Positions 44,640 to 54,219 of a DNA stretch of 64,000 bases are shown here, piece by piece. Position 1 is the stretch's first letter, and each line of letters starts with the position of its first letter. Location of the stretch: contig OZ244928.1 in the NCBI GenBank assembly GCA_965221985.1, forward strand, positions 2,728,001 to 2,792,000. The letters run 5' to 3'. The notes under the pieces are model-generated. The model saw nothing but the letters and a program-made list of their open reading frames with translations, had not been told where the DNA came from and ran no database searches. Position numbers and translations under genes: made by a program. Origin of the DNA: J054 sp965221985. Lineage in GTDB: Bacteria > Pseudomonadota > Gammaproteobacteria > Steroidobacterales > GCA-2729495.

Positions 44640-45422
44640 TCAGAGCCGTCGTGCCGCAAGCATGCGCTTGGTTTCAGCGATGGCACGCGCTGGATTTAGA
44701 TCCTTAGGACAGGCATTTGTACAGTTCATGATCGTATGACAGCGATAAATCCTAAACGGATCTTCAAGCTCATCCAAACGCTCGCCTGTGCCTTCATCGC
44801 GGCTATCAACAAGCCATCGATAAGCCGCCAGCAATGCAGCTGGCCCCAAATACCGCTCACTGTTCCACCAGTAGCTGGGGCAACTCGTCGAGCAGCAGGC
44901 ACAAAGAATGCAAGCGGAAGGCGTATTGATAAGCTCCTGTTCATCTTTTGACTGCAAGCGCTCACTATCGGGCGGCGCGGGAGTACGGGTTTGCAACCAG
45001 GGTTTGATCGAGGCGTATTGCGCGTAGAAATTCGTGAGATCGGGTACTAAATCCTTGACCACCGGCATATGTGGCAGGGGATAGATCTTTACCTCCCCGG
45101 CAATGGTGTCGCTGGCTTGGGTGCAAGCCAAGGTGTTTTGGCCATCGATGTTCATGGCGCATGAGCCACAAATGCCCTCTCGGCAAGAACGGCGAAATGT
45201 CAGGCTCGGATCAATTTCATTCTTAATCTTGATCAGCGCATCGAGGACCATGGGCCCGCAATCACTCATATCGACTTCGTAGGTATCCAAGCGGGGGTTC
45301 TCACCAAGATCCGGGTCATATCTATAAATAACAAAGCGACGGATATTTTCGCTACCCTGCGGCGCCTTGTGATCTTTGCCGCGGGTCACGCGAGAATTCG
45401 GCGGTAATCGAAGCTCGGCCAT
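44640..45422 (-). CDS. sdhB: Succinate dehydrogenase iron-sulfur subunit
   Basis: The 260-residue subunit carries electrons from FAD to quinone. The 2Fe-2S cysteines are in CREGICGSCAMNIDGQNTLAC; the 4Fe-4S and 3Fe-4S ligands are in CILCACCSTSCPSYWW and CHTIMNCTNACPK. It lies 36 bases after sdhA and four bases before the predicted sdhE start. Confidence 0.97.
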   Translation of the reverse strand: MAELRLPPNSRVTRGKDHKAPQGSENIRRFVIYRYDPDLGENPRLDTYEVDMSDCGPMVLDALIKIKNEIDPSLTFRRSCREGICGSCAMNIDGQNTLACTQASDTIAGEVKIYPLPHMPVVKDLVPDLTNFYAQYASIKPWLQTRTPAPPDSERLQSKDEQELINTPSACILCACCSTSCPSYWWNSERYLGPAALLAAYRWLVDSRDEGTGERLDELEDPFRIYRCHTIMNCTNACPKDLNPARAIAETKRMLAARRL

Positions 45423-45458
45423 TTCAGTGTTCTCTACTAAGGTAGGCGCGGACGCACA

Positions 45459-47243
45459 TCAATAAACCCGCGCCTTCGGCGGCACGGTATCAACCTCGTC
45501 AGTGAGGGTTTCCAAATGTACAGGCCGGTAATCTAAACGAATATTCCAGTCCTGCTCTAACCAAGAAAGGCTGTGCTTCATCCACTCATCATCGTTGCGG
45601 TCGGGATAATCTTCCCGTGCCTGCGCGCCCCGGCTTTCCTTGCGATTCGCGGCGGATCGAATGGTGGCCGTTGCCTGTCCGAGCAAATTGTCCAATTCCA
45701 AGGTTTCAATTAGGTCCGTATTCCAAATCATGCTTCGATCAGTCAACTGCACATCCGCAAAGGATTCCGCGCAGGCCTGCAGCTTCTCGATACCTTCTTG
45801 CAAAGACTCACCGGTGCGGAAAACCGCCGCGTGGTTTTGCATGATTTTTTGCATTTCGAGCCGGATCTCAGCGGTGGGACGCGAACCATTCGCATGACGT
45901 AATTTATCCAAACGAGAAACGGCGTATTCGCCGGCATCCGGGGCCAGCGGCGCCTGACGTTCATCGCGCGGTAAAGCATTCGCGCAATGCTTAGCAGCCG
46001 CGCGACCAAACACCACCAGGTCCAGCAGTGAATTGGAACCTAAGCGATTGGCGCCGTGCACAGATACACACGCAGCCTCCCCCACTGCCATCAATCCTGG
46101 CACCGGCGTATTGGCATTCCCGTCACGCTTAGTCAAAACCTCGCCATCGACATTTGTCGGTATGCCGCCCATGTTGTAGTGCACTGTGGGCAGTACCGGT
46201 ATCGGTTCCTTGGTAACATCCACACCCGCGAAAATTCGGGCCGTTTCCGCAATGCCGGGCAGACGCTCATCTATAACATCTGGTCCCAGATGTTCGAGGT
46301 GTAAATGGATATGATCGGCCTCTTTACCCACACCCTTGCCGGCCCGAATTTCCATGGTCATTGAGCGGCTGACGACATCACGGGAAGCCAGATCTTTGGC
46401 ATTGGGCGCATAGCGTTCCATGAACCGCTCCCCCTCGGAGTTGGTCAAATAACCCCCCTCACCGCGAGCCCCTTCAGTAATTAGACAGCCCGCGCCGTAG
46501 ATGCCTGTCGGATGGAACTGCACGAATTCCATATCTTGCAGAGGCAAGCCGGCTCTTTGCACCATGGCATTTCCGTCACCCGTGCAGGTGTGGGCTGAGG
46601 TGCAGGAAAAGTAGGCCCGTCCATAGCCACCAGTGGCCAAAATAACCTGCCGAGAGCGAAAACGATGCAACTGGCCGGTGGCGAGATCTAAGGCTACAAC
46701 GCCTCGACACGCACCATCCTGCATGATCAGATCGATGGCAAAGTACTCGATGTAGAAGCTGGCATCGTGCTTCAGTGACTGCTGATAAAGCGTATGCAAC
46801 ATGGCGTGACCGGTGCGATCCGCTGCCGCGCAGGTACGTTGCGCGGTACCCTCGCCAAATCGCGTGGTCATGCCGCCGAAGGGGCGCTGATAAATGCGCC
46901 CGTCGTCTGTGCGAGAGAACGGGACACCGTAGTGTTCCAGTTCTATAACCGCGTCGGGCGCCTCCTTGCACATATATTCGATGGCATTCTGATCGCCCAA
47001 CCAATCGGATCCCTTGACGGTGTCATACATGTGCCAGCGCCAATCATCTTCCCCCATATTGCCTAGCGCAGCACTAATCCCACCCTGAGCGGCTACCGTG
47101 TGACTACGTGTGGGAAACACCTTAGTGATGCAGGCCGTGGACAAACCCTCTTCCGCCAGACCAAATGTGGCGCGCAGTCCGGCGCCACCCGCACCGACGA
47201 CCACCACATCGTAGCTATGATCAATGAACTCATAGTTGCTCAT
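45459..47243 (-). CDS. sdhA: Succinate dehydrogenase flavoprotein subunit
   Basis: The 594-residue subunit oxidises succinate to fumarate. The FAD-binding Gly-rich motif is VVVGAGGAGLRATFGLAEEG; the His that holds FAD covalently is in RSHTVAAQGGI. Catalytic residues are in the segment VQFHPTGIYGAGCLITEGARGEGG. It overlaps sdhD by 4 bases. Confidence 0.97.
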   Translation of the reverse strand: MSNYEFIDHSYDVVVVGAGGAGLRATFGLAEEGLSTACITKVFPTRSHTVAAQGGISAALGNMGEDDWRWHMYDTVKGSDWLGDQNAIEYMCKEAPDAVIELEHYGVPFSRTDDGRIYQRPFGGMTTRFGEGTAQRTCAAADRTGHAMLHTLYQQSLKHDASFYIEYFAIDLIMQDGACRGVVALDLATGQLHRFRSRQVILATGGYGRAYFSCTSAHTCTGDGNAMVQRAGLPLQDMEFVQFHPTGIYGAGCLITEGARGEGGYLTNSEGERFMERYAPNAKDLASRDVVSRSMTMEIRAGKGVGKEADHIHLHLEHLGPDVIDERLPGIAETARIFAGVDVTKEPIPVLPTVHYNMGGIPTNVDGEVLTKRDGNANTPVPGLMAVGEAACVSVHGANRLGSNSLLDLVVFGRAAAKHCANALPRDERQAPLAPDAGEYAVSRLDKLRHANGSRPTAEIRLEMQKIMQNHAAVFRTGESLQEGIEKLQACAESFADVQLTDRSMIWNTDLIETLELDNLLGQATATIRSAANRKESRGAQAREDYPDRNDDEWMKHSLSWLEQDWNIRLDYRPVHLETLTDEVDTVPPKARVY

Positions 47244-47623
47244 CCAATGGCTCCGGCTGAAACAGTGATCACGGCGTAGAGACCAGCGACGACAAGAACG
47301 ACATGAAAAAACTTTACCAGCAAAATAGCGGCAATCTTAATGGAGCCATGCAAGTAATCTTCAATCACAACCTGCAGGCCCAGTGCGGAATGGTAGGCGA
47401 ACGTAATTGTCAACAAGATCAGCATGATCGCGTGGGCGGGATCGGCAACCCAAGCCACGATAAATTGATAGTTCGTACTTTCCATGCCCAGCAAGGACGC
47501 AATAAACCACAAGCCCAAGGGCACCAAAGCAACGGCTGTTGCTCTTTGCGCGAGCCAATGGCCGGAGCCCTCTTTTGCGGAACCCAGGCCAAGAACCTTG
47601 CCCAGCGGAGATTGAAGACTCAT
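47240..47623 (-). CDS. sdhD: Succinate dehydrogenase membrane anchor SdhD
   Basis: A 127-residue protein with three membrane helices. HWLAQRATAVALVPLGLW opens the first, and the segment AYHSALGLQVVIEDYLHG carries the heme and quinone-site residues. I start at ATG 47623, four bases after the sdhC stop, with GGGAGG upstream; the ATG at 47644 lies inside sdhC. Confidence 0.93.
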   Translation of the reverse strand: MSLQSPLGKVLGLGSAKEGSGHWLAQRATAVALVPLGLWFIASLLGMESTNYQFIVAWVADPAHAIMLILLTITFAYHSALGLQVVIEDYLHGSIKIAAILLVKFFHVVLVVAGLYAVITVSAGAIG

Positions 47624-47627
47624 GACC

Positions 47628-48011
47628 CTAGCCTCCCGCACCAAATAACCACAACAGCAGCGTCATTATTGCCGCGGCGGCGACAACACCCCAGCCCGTT
47701 TGCCGAGCCCGGGCTTTGTCAAATCCAATGCCGGCATCCCAAAACAAGTGTCTAACACCATTACACAGGTGATAAAAGAAGCTAAAGCTCCAGATAAAAA
47801 GGAATGTTCGACCCAAAACCCCACTCAAACCGCCGATAAAGCGTGCGTAGGCTTCGTAACCGGCGGCCACGGTAACAAGCCAACCCACTAGGACGAAGGC
47901 CCCGATGGACAGTATCACTCCGGTAAAACGATGCAGGATCGATAAGGTACTGGAGACTTGCCAGCGGTAGATCCCGATGTGTGGCGACAGTGGCCGCTCA
48001 ATTTGCGCCAT
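47628..48011 (-). CDS. sdhC: Succinate dehydrogenase cytochrome b556 subunit SdhC
   Basis: A 127-residue membrane anchor with three helices. RPLSPHIGIYRWQVSSTLSI with SILHRFTG and HLCNGVRHLFWD are the typical SdhC heme and quinone motifs. The ATG at 48011 has GGAGG exactly seven bases upstream, and is preferred to 48017. Confidence 0.94.
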   Translation of the reverse strand: MAQIERPLSPHIGIYRWQVSSTLSILHRFTGVILSIGAFVLVGWLVTVAAGYEAYARFIGGLSGVLGRTFLFIWSFSFFYHLCNGVRHLFWDAGIGFDKARARQTGWGVVAAAAIMTLLLWLFGAGG

Positions 48012-48126
48012 GCCCAATCCTCCAAGTCATTCATTCAGTCATTACCAAGACCCCAATCCGTGCGGATTTGGGCTGGGGGACCCTAAGGCCATGGCATGGA
48101 ATCAAATCAGCTCGCTACAATCCGCA

Positions 48127-48339
48127 TCAGAAATCGATACATCGGCCCTTACGCTCCCAATCGCCATACCGGGTCGGTTCCAGCCCCGCCGGACCACCCG
48201 TTTCGGCCGCAGTCGAAACGCTGCGCTTGGCGGTAGCCTGCGAAGCCTGACATCCCTTCGACGGCTGAGTGGCTGAACACTCGCCCTGCTCGGATGCCGA
48301 CTTTGATGCCGACTGGGAATCGAAGCGCGCTGCTGACAT
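48127..48339 (-). CDS. SdhAF4/DUF1674-type succinate dehydrogenase assembly factor
   Basis: The C-terminus GGPAGLEPTRYGDWERKGRC is the DUF1674 signature shared with the mitochondrial assembly factor SDHAF4 (Sdh8), which protects the free flavinylated SdhA. The N-terminal half is Ser/Gln-rich and low in complexity. I start at ATG 48339 (70 residues), though the frame is open to 48453. It lies 115 bases upstream of sdhC on the same strand, so it probably leads the sdh operon. Confidence 0.8.
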   Translation of the reverse strand: MSAARFDSQSASKSASEQGECSATQPSKGCQASQATAKRSVSTAAETGGPAGLEPTRYGDWERKGRCIDF

Positions 48340-48403
48340 GGCGGCGATTGTGCCAGAATAAACGCCCGTTTTCATTACAGTTGTCAAAAGCAATTCTCGC
48401 AAT

Positions 48404-49315
48404 ATGGATTCATTACCTCTAACCAAGCTTGCGATTATCAGCGTGGCAGGCACGGACCGCCGAAGCTTCTTGCAGGGTCAATTGACGCAAGACTTAAACC
48501 GGCTCACCACAAGCAGGACGCTGTTGACCGGTTGGACGAACCCCCAGGGACGACTGCTGCTGATTGGGCAGCTCATCGAAAGACAGGCTGACATCTTGAT
48601 AATCGTGCCCAGAGAACTTGCCGACGGCATCATTAAGCGGCTGCGCATGTTCGTACTCAGAGCGTCAGTCGTTATAGAGGAGGCGCCCTTGCTTGCGTTC
48701 GGGCTTCGGCATCTGCCTGAAGACCAAGCAACAGTAGTGTTCGAAACGACCCTAGAAGCTCACCCGCAGGCCAGCTGCGATAACGGGAGCCTTGTCATCG
48801 CGCGTTTAGCCGGAGATCCGAGCCGGGCACTACTGCTGGGCGAGCAACAAGATTTATTCAGCTCGCTTACGACTGGAGAGATAAGCGCCGCTAGCGAAAC
48901 AGAATGGCAGCTTGCGAATATCGATCAAGGCATCCCCAGCGTGGCCAGCACAACAAGCGAAGCGTTTATCCCGCAAATGGTAAACCTGGATTTACTCAGC
49001 GGTATCAGTTTTTCCAAAGGTTGCTATGTAGGCCAAGAAGTCATTGCCCGAACCCAAAACCTGGGCCGCATCAAACGGCGAATGTTTCGCTTGGCTTCAT
49101 CGACGGACGAACATTTGTCGGCCGGTGATGCCTTGCTAACGGCCGAGGGCAAAACCGCCGGCCGCATTGTCGCGGCGGCAAACATAAGAGGCAAATGTCG
49201 GCTACTGGCCGTGATTCAATTGGCAAAACGTCAAGCGCCGCTATTTACTGAAACCCATCAGCCCGTAGAAGTAATGAATTTGCCTTACGAGATACCACTG
49301 ACGAAAGAATCCTAA
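48404..49315 (+). CDS. ygfZ: Folate-binding protein YgfZ
   Basis: A 303-residue GcvT-like protein that, with tetrahydrofolate, maintains certain iron-sulfur enzymes including MiaB and SDH-type proteins. The family signature is SFSKGCYVGQEVIARTQ, followed by RIKRRMFRL. It is divergent from the sdh operon, with an ATG close to the sdhAF4 upstream region, so the two may share regulation. In E. coli ygfZ is divergent from sdhE-ygfX. Confidence 0.93.
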   Translation: MDSLPLTKLAIISVAGTDRRSFLQGQLTQDLNRLTTSRTLLTGWTNPQGRLLLIGQLIERQADILIIVPRELADGIIKRLRMFVLRASVVIEEAPLLAFGLRHLPEDQATVVFETTLEAHPQASCDNGSLVIARLAGDPSRALLLGEQQDLFSSLTTGEISAASETEWQLANIDQGIPSVASTTSEAFIPQMVNLDLLSGISFSKGCYVGQEVIARTQNLGRIKRRMFRLASSTDEHLSAGDALLTAEGKTAGRIVAAANIRGKCRLLAVIQLAKRQAPLFTETHQPVEVMNLPYEIPLTKES

Positions 49316-49400
49316 TTTGAAGCGCAATCACAAAAACCGGAAGTCACAATGCCGCGGAAGGCACAGCGGTAGACAGTCACGTCAGTTCGCGCCTGGCTTG

Positions 49401-50888
49401 CTAAGCGTCTTCTGAACTGCGCAAATGTGGAAACAGCAAGACATCTCGAATACTCGATGAGTCGGTCAGGAACATGGTAAGCCGATCGATGCCGATACCG
49501 AGCCCTGCCGTTGGCGGCATACCATACTCCAAGGCGGCGATGTAGTCTTCATCGTAAAACATAGCTTCTTCGTCACCCGCGTCCTTCTGCTCAACTTGTG
49601 CTCGGAACCGCGCGGCCTGATCTTCCGCGTCGTTTAACTCGGAAAAGCCGTTGGCAATTTCGCGGCCCGCCAAGAAAAATTCAAAGCGGTCCGTCAGCCA
49701 ATCATCCCCGTCCGTGCGACGCGCCAATGGAGATACTTCGGCGGGATAGCCGGTAATAAAAGTTGGCCCCATCAATTGACTTTCGGCGGTCTTTTCGAAA
49801 ATCTCAATCAACAATTTCCCGCTGCCATAACTCGCTTCCGTTGCAACTTCTAGCCGTTGGCAAACAGATGCCAGGTATTCACGATCGCGCAACCGTCCGG
49901 CATCTAGCTCCGGATTATACTTCGCGACCGCCTCCTCAACACTGAGCCGGGCAAAATCTTTCGACAAATCATATTTCTTGCCTTGATATTCGATGCCTTC
50001 AGAATCACGCAGCGACAAGACAATACTGCGCAACAAGTTCTCCAACAAATCCATTAGCACTTCGTAGTCGGCGTAAGCCATATAGAGTTCGAGCATCGTG
50101 AACTCAGGGTTGTGCTGCGTCGATACACCTTCATTGCGAAAGCTACGATTAATTTCGTAAACGCGCTCAAAGCCGCCGACCACCAAACGCTTGAGGTAGA
50201 GCTCTGGCGCGATGCGCAAGTAAAGATCCCGTCCTAAAGCATTGTGATGCGTAACAAAGGGCCGCGCGATAGCGCCACCGGGAATCGCGTGCATCATAGG
50301 CGTTTCGACCTCCATGAAATCCATGGTGTCGAGATAATTTCGCAGGTATTGAATAATTCTCGTACGCGTTTTAAAAACTTTTCTTGTTTCGGGTGTAACG
50401 ATTAAATCAACGTAGCGCTGACGATAGCGTTGCTCTTGGTCGGTTAGGCCATGGAACTTTTCTGGCAGGGGCCGTAATGACTTCGTCAGTAGGCGCAATT
50501 CCGCGACCTTTACGGTCAATTCACCTGTCTTAGTGCGAAACAACAAACCGCGCGCCCAAGCAATGTCGCCCAGATCCCAAGTTTTGAAGCCGGTGTAAAT
50601 TTCAGGCCCCAGAGCGTCCCGTTGCAAAAAAACCTGCACTTGACCTGATCTATCCTGGAGCTTCGCAAACGCCACCTTGCCCATTACCCGCTTTGCCATG
50701 AGTCGTCCAGCCACGCACACCTCGACTGCCTCGGCGGCCAAGGCTTCATCACTATGTGCTTCATAGGTGGCCAGAATTTGACCGGCCAGCGCGTTGCGGC
50801 GGCAGTCATTCGGAAATGCGAAACCCGCGCTGCGGAGTTCTTCAAGCTTCCGTCGCCTTTCGGTGACTAATCGATTTTCATCTTTCAT
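49401..50888 (-). CDS. lysS: Lysyl-tRNA synthetase (class II)
   Basis: A 495-residue class II synthetase. The anticodon-binding OB domain is around residues 55-150 (VAGRLMAKRVMGKVAFAKLQ); motif 2 is ERVYEINRSFRNEGVSTQHN and motif 3 is GLGIGIDRLTMFLTDS. It lies 18 bases after prfB, the common prfB-lysS pair. Confidence 0.97.
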   Translation of the reverse strand: MKDENRLVTERRRKLEELRSAGFAFPNDCRRNALAGQILATYEAHSDEALAAEAVEVCVAGRLMAKRVMGKVAFAKLQDRSGQVQVFLQRDALGPEIYTGFKTWDLGDIAWARGLLFRTKTGELTVKVAELRLLTKSLRPLPEKFHGLTDQEQRYRQRYVDLIVTPETRKVFKTRTRIIQYLRNYLDTMDFMEVETPMMHAIPGGAIARPFVTHHNALGRDLYLRIAPELYLKRLVVGGFERVYEINRSFRNEGVSTQHNPEFTMLELYMAYADYEVLMDLLENLLRSIVLSLRDSEGIEYQGKKYDLSKDFARLSVEEAVAKYNPELDAGRLRDREYLASVCQRLEVATEASYGSGKLLIEIFEKTAESQLMGPTFITGYPAEVSPLARRTDGDDWLTDRFEFFLAGREIANGFSELNDAEDQAARFRAQVEQKDAGDEEAMFYDEDYIAALEYGMPPTAGLGIGIDRLTMFLTDSSSIRDVLLFPHLRSSEDA

Positions 50889-50906
50889 GATTTTACGAAC
50901 CCTGGT

Positions 50907-52002
50907 CTAGACGCCCTGTTTCAAACTCGCCTCGATAAAGCGGTTCAAGTCACCATTGAGGATCGCATCCGGATTACCCGATTCTTCGCCGGTCCGCAAA
51001 TCTTTCACGCGAGATTGATCTAGAACGTAGGAGCGAATCTGCTGACCCCAGCCAATGTCAGACTTGTTCTCCTCGGTCACTTGAGCCTCGGCCCGCCGAC
51101 GCTGTTCCTCGAGCTCATATAGTTTCGCCCGCAGTTGCTTCATGGCCGTTGCCTTATTTTTATGCTGAGACCGATCATTTTGACACTGCACGACTGTCCC
51201 GGTCGGGTTGTGGGTGATTCGTACGGCTGACTCAGTCCGGTTGACATGTTGTCCGCCGGCCCCGCTCGCGCGGTAAACATCGATACGCAAATCCGACGGA
51301 TCGATTTCAATATCAATATCATCCTCAATTTCCGGTGCGACAAACACGGCCGCAAAAGACGTATGCCGTCGATTTCCGGAATCAAAGGGTGACTTTCGCA
51401 CCAAACGATGCACGCCCGTCTCAGTGCGCAACCAACCATAGGCGTGATCACCGACTATACGCAGAGTCGCGCTCTTGATACCGGCCACCTCGCCCGCCGA
51501 AACCTCAATTAATTCGGCATCGAAGCTATTACTCTCCGCCCACTTCAGGTACATACGCAGCAGCATCTCCGCCCAATCCTGCGCCTCGGTACCACCGGAA
51601 CCCGCCTGAATATCCATAAAGGCGTTGGCCTCGTCGGCGCGACGGTTGAACATACGTCGAAACTCAAGGCGCTCGACGACGGACAGCATGGAAGCCAAGT
51701 CATTCTCCAACTCCGCGACGGTTTCTTTATCGGACTCGGCAGCGGCCAACTCCAATAATTCACCAGCGTCCATCAACCCCTGCTGTAGACGTGTCAAATC
51801 CGCAACTACAGTTTCTAACTTGGCGCGCTCCCGGCCAAGGGCCTCGGCTTCCTGCTGGCGCTCCCATATTTTCGGGTCTGCGAAGTGGCGATTGATTTCC
51901 TCCAGACGGCGCTGACTACCGCCGAAGTCAAAGGTACCCCCTTAGAGCGTCACTGCGAGCTTGCAGCTCTTTGATGGTGCTCTTGAGTGGACCAATTTCC
52001 AT
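50907..52002 (-). CDS. prfB: Peptide chain release factor 2 (with programmed +1 frameshift)
   Basis: RF2 ends translation at UGA and UAA. The gene starts at ATG 52002 (MEIGPLKSTIKELQARSDAL) and reaches an in-frame TGA after 24 codons. A +1 shift at CTT-TGA-C resumes at GAC (51929) and gives 364 residues in total, almost the E. coli length. The joined protein has the SPF codon-recognition tripeptide (KSPFDSGNRRHTSF) and the catalytic GGQ in ASGAGGQHVNRTESAVR. A simple gene finder would see only the second part. Confidence 0.97.
51927..51942 (-). promoter_or_regulatory. prfB programmed frameshift signal
   Basis: Reading minus, AGGGGG (51942-51937), TAC, CTT, TGA (51930-51928) and C. The Shine-Dalgarno-like run three bases before CTT, the slippery CTT and the slow stop TGA-C match the E. 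coli site. RF2 shortage favours the +1 shift, so synthesis is autoregulated. Confidence 0.95.
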
Positions 52003-52545
52003 GGCTTAGTCTCTGGTGGCTAGAACAGGGTCTTCGGGAAGCGCGTAATCCTAGTCAGATTGAGCCGGCAAATAAAGGCTTATCTTGGGCTCAGAGTCCC
52101 GCCAATGGTTCCAGATCAGACATCGACCGTTTTCTTTTTTACTAGACGGGCAAACTCGATCATCGCGACTCAAGGAACGCTAGATCAAGCCGGCATAGCC
52201 AAGGTTTTCTTGTCCAAGCGCCTTGGCGGGCAGTTGCCTGAATCTGCGGACACAAGCCATCGAGACCCTAGATAATCACGACCGACGCAGAGTATTACTG
52301 CCCCGGTTCAGCGCTTTCCACGGGATTCATGGCTTGCTCCTGGAAGGCCCCGAGTAAGACCTACCGCCCACCCTACAGCGGCAAAACGCCCTTCAAACTG
52401 CAGCCAAAACACCCAAATTGGCAGCTAAGCCCCTGACAGTATAGACTTTATGTTAACTGCCGCCGGTTTGGCGGCACCGCGAATTGGGATTCCGCCTGAT
52501 GTTTCCCATTCGGTACGCTCTGTGTGCCCTTGGGGGGAAATTGAC
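52003..52545. other. Long intergenic region between prfB and the MscS-like gene
   Basis: These 543 bases hold no gene I can support; the longest frames are short and show no family pattern. They separate two divergent genes, so promoters for prfB-lysS and for the channel should lie here, but I see no strong pair of boxes. The perfect hairpin TGCCGCC-GGTTT-GGCGGCA (52458-52476) lies in the leader of the channel gene; no T-run follows. Confidence 0.45.
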
Positions 52546-54003
52546 ATGAACCTAAGCGAACTATTCGGACCACTTGGAACCACTCTATCGGAGACCTTGC
52601 CGAATCTATTGATGGCACTGGCGATTCTCGTCATTGGCTGGTTTGTGGCCGTGGCTGTGCGAGCCGGCTTGCGAAAGCTACTGGGAATCCTGCAACTCGA
52701 CTCCCGCTTTGAAAGCACCACCTCTGGCCGCCTGAAAATGGAATCCATGATCGCCACAGGTGCCTTCTTGATCATCATGCTTTTTGTGCTGGTGGCATTT
52801 TTCAGCGCCTTGAACCTTGGGTCGGTATCGGCACCCTTAGAAGCCCTAGCGACTAAACTCACCAATTACGCACCTAACTTAGTTGGCGGCGTCATACTTT
52901 CCCTCATCGCTTGGATCGTCGCTAGCCTGGTACGTAAATTCATGACCCAAGCTCTGGGTGCCACGCGTCTTGATGAGACCTTGTCGCAAGAAGCCGAAAT
53001 GCAGCCCATGAGTGTAAACCTCGGCAACGTTCTCTATTGGCTTACGATTCTTTTGTTTTTGCCGGCGATTCTCGGCACCTTGCAATTGGGCGGCCTATTG
53101 ACCCCCGTGCAAAACATGGTTGACCAGATGCTGACCATGCTGCCAAATATTATTGGCGCCATTGCTATAGGCGCCATTGGCTGGTTCATCGCGCGCCTCT
53201 TGCGTGACCTCGTCGGCAACCTGCTAGCCGCCACTGGGTTCGACAGCTTAGGAGGACAAGTGGGCCTGGCGGCGGACATTCGTTTGTCAAAGTTAGCGGG
53301 TCTGGTGGTCTTTATCTTTGTCTTCGTTCCAGCACTGATCGCGGCGATTAATGCCCTCGAAATAGATGCGATATCCGACCCCGCGACCCAGATGCTAGCA
53401 ACCTTCATGGCGGCCATTCCCAGGGTGTTCGCCGCAACCGTGATTTTGACCATCGCTTACTTCTTGGCTAGGTTTATTTCCGGGCTAACCACCAAATTGC
53501 TACATGGCTTCGGCGCGGATGAAATTCCCCAGAAAATGGGCTTAGTCCAGCTTACCGATGGCGGCTTGAAGATATCCCGGCTCGCAGGCGTAGTCGTCAG
53601 TAGCTTTATCTTGCTGCTCGCCAGTGTTGAAGCAGCGAATCAACTGGGCTTCTTTCAAGTAGAGCAGCTCGTAACCACCTTGGTCCAATTCGCCGGCCAG
53701 ATTCTCCTAGGCAGCATCATTCTGGCTGCCGGATTCTGGCTCGCCAACCTCGCCTATAAGGCCATTTTGCAAATGAGTGGTGACGGCGTCGCCGCCATCG
53801 CAAGCATTGCCCGCATCGCAATACTTGGCTTAGTCGTTGCGATGGGATTGAGAGCCATGGGCATCGCCGATGACATCGTCAACCTTGCCTTTGCATTGGT
53901 CTTAGGCGCCGTTGCCGTGGCAATTGCTTTGTCTTTTGGCTTAGGGGGCAGAGAAGCGGCTGGGAAACAGATGGAATTTTGGCTGGAGAAACTTCGCCGC
54001 TGA
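52546..54003 (+). CDS. MscS-like mechanosensitive channel family protein (TM-helix repeats)
   Basis: A 485-residue membrane protein made of repeated blocks: each has a helix pair with the pattern PN(L/I)xxAxxIxxIGWFxA, visible at LPNLLMALAILVIGWFVA, APNLVGGVILSLIAWIVAS and LPNIIGAIAIGAIGWFIA. It ends with LSFGLGGREAAGKQ, a feature of the conserved TM-helix/MscS-like family. The ATG at 52546 has a GGGGGG ribosome site 8 bases upstream; an ATG at 52450 is less likely. Whether it gates by tension is not shown. Confidence 0.8.
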   Translation: MNLSELFGPLGTTLSETLPNLLMALAILVIGWFVAVAVRAGLRKLLGILQLDSRFESTTSGRLKMESMIATGAFLIIMLFVLVAFFSALNLGSVSAPLEALATKLTNYAPNLVGGVILSLIAWIVASLVRKFMTQALGATRLDETLSQEAEMQPMSVNLGNVLYWLTILLFLPAILGTLQLGGLLTPVQNMVDQMLTMLPNIIGAIAIGAIGWFIARLLRDLVGNLLAATGFDSLGGQVGLAADIRLSKLAGLVVFIFVFVPALIAAINALEIDAISDPATQMLATFMAAIPRVFAATVILTIAYFLARFISGLTTKLLHGFGADEIPQKMGLVQLTDGGLKISRLAGVVVSSFILLLASVEAANQLGFFQVEQLVTTLVQFAGQILLGSIILAAGFWLANLAYKAILQMSGDGVAAIASIARIAILGLVVAMGLRAMGIADDIVNLAFALVLGAVAVAIALSFGLGGREAAGKQMEFWLEKLRR

Positions 54004-54017
54004 TGAATCACTCAAGC

Positions 54018-54053
54018 CCCCGCATGCGGCCCTGTATAGCGCCGCATGCGGGG
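54018..54053. terminator. Strong hairpin after the MscS-like gene
   Basis: CCCCGCATGCGGC (54018-54030) and GCCGCATGCGGGG (54041-54053) form a perfect 13-bp stem with a 10-base loop, 15 bases after the channel stop and before the convergent recJ. No T-run follows on either strand. Likely a bidirectional transcription barrier or RNA-stabilising end. Confidence 0.5.
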
Positions 54054-54219
54054 CGCAAATTGCCGCCGTCACACCAACTTTTGTCAGCAGAGGTTCGGCT
54101 GCCCGATGCGAAAATGCCCGCAAGGTTTTTCTCAGCCGCCGGCGCCAAGTTCCTCCGACCGCAGCAAACTCAATCAGCTCGCCGCGGCCATGTATTGCGA
54201 GCAACGAGTGACTCGTTAG

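Noticed and set aside
48355..48387. TTGACA-based promoter for the sdh operon
   Set aside because: TTGACA exists on the minus strand at 48387-48382, but the only decent -10 (TATTCT) is 21 bases away, too far for a normal sigma70 promoter.
51930..51930. Sequencing error in prfB causing a frameshift
   Set aside because: The interruption has the exact programmed frameshift signal, so it is natural.
52060..52275. 71-codon frame in the prfB-channel gap as a small gene
   Set aside because: No family pattern and no good ribosome site; kept only as part of the intergenic description.
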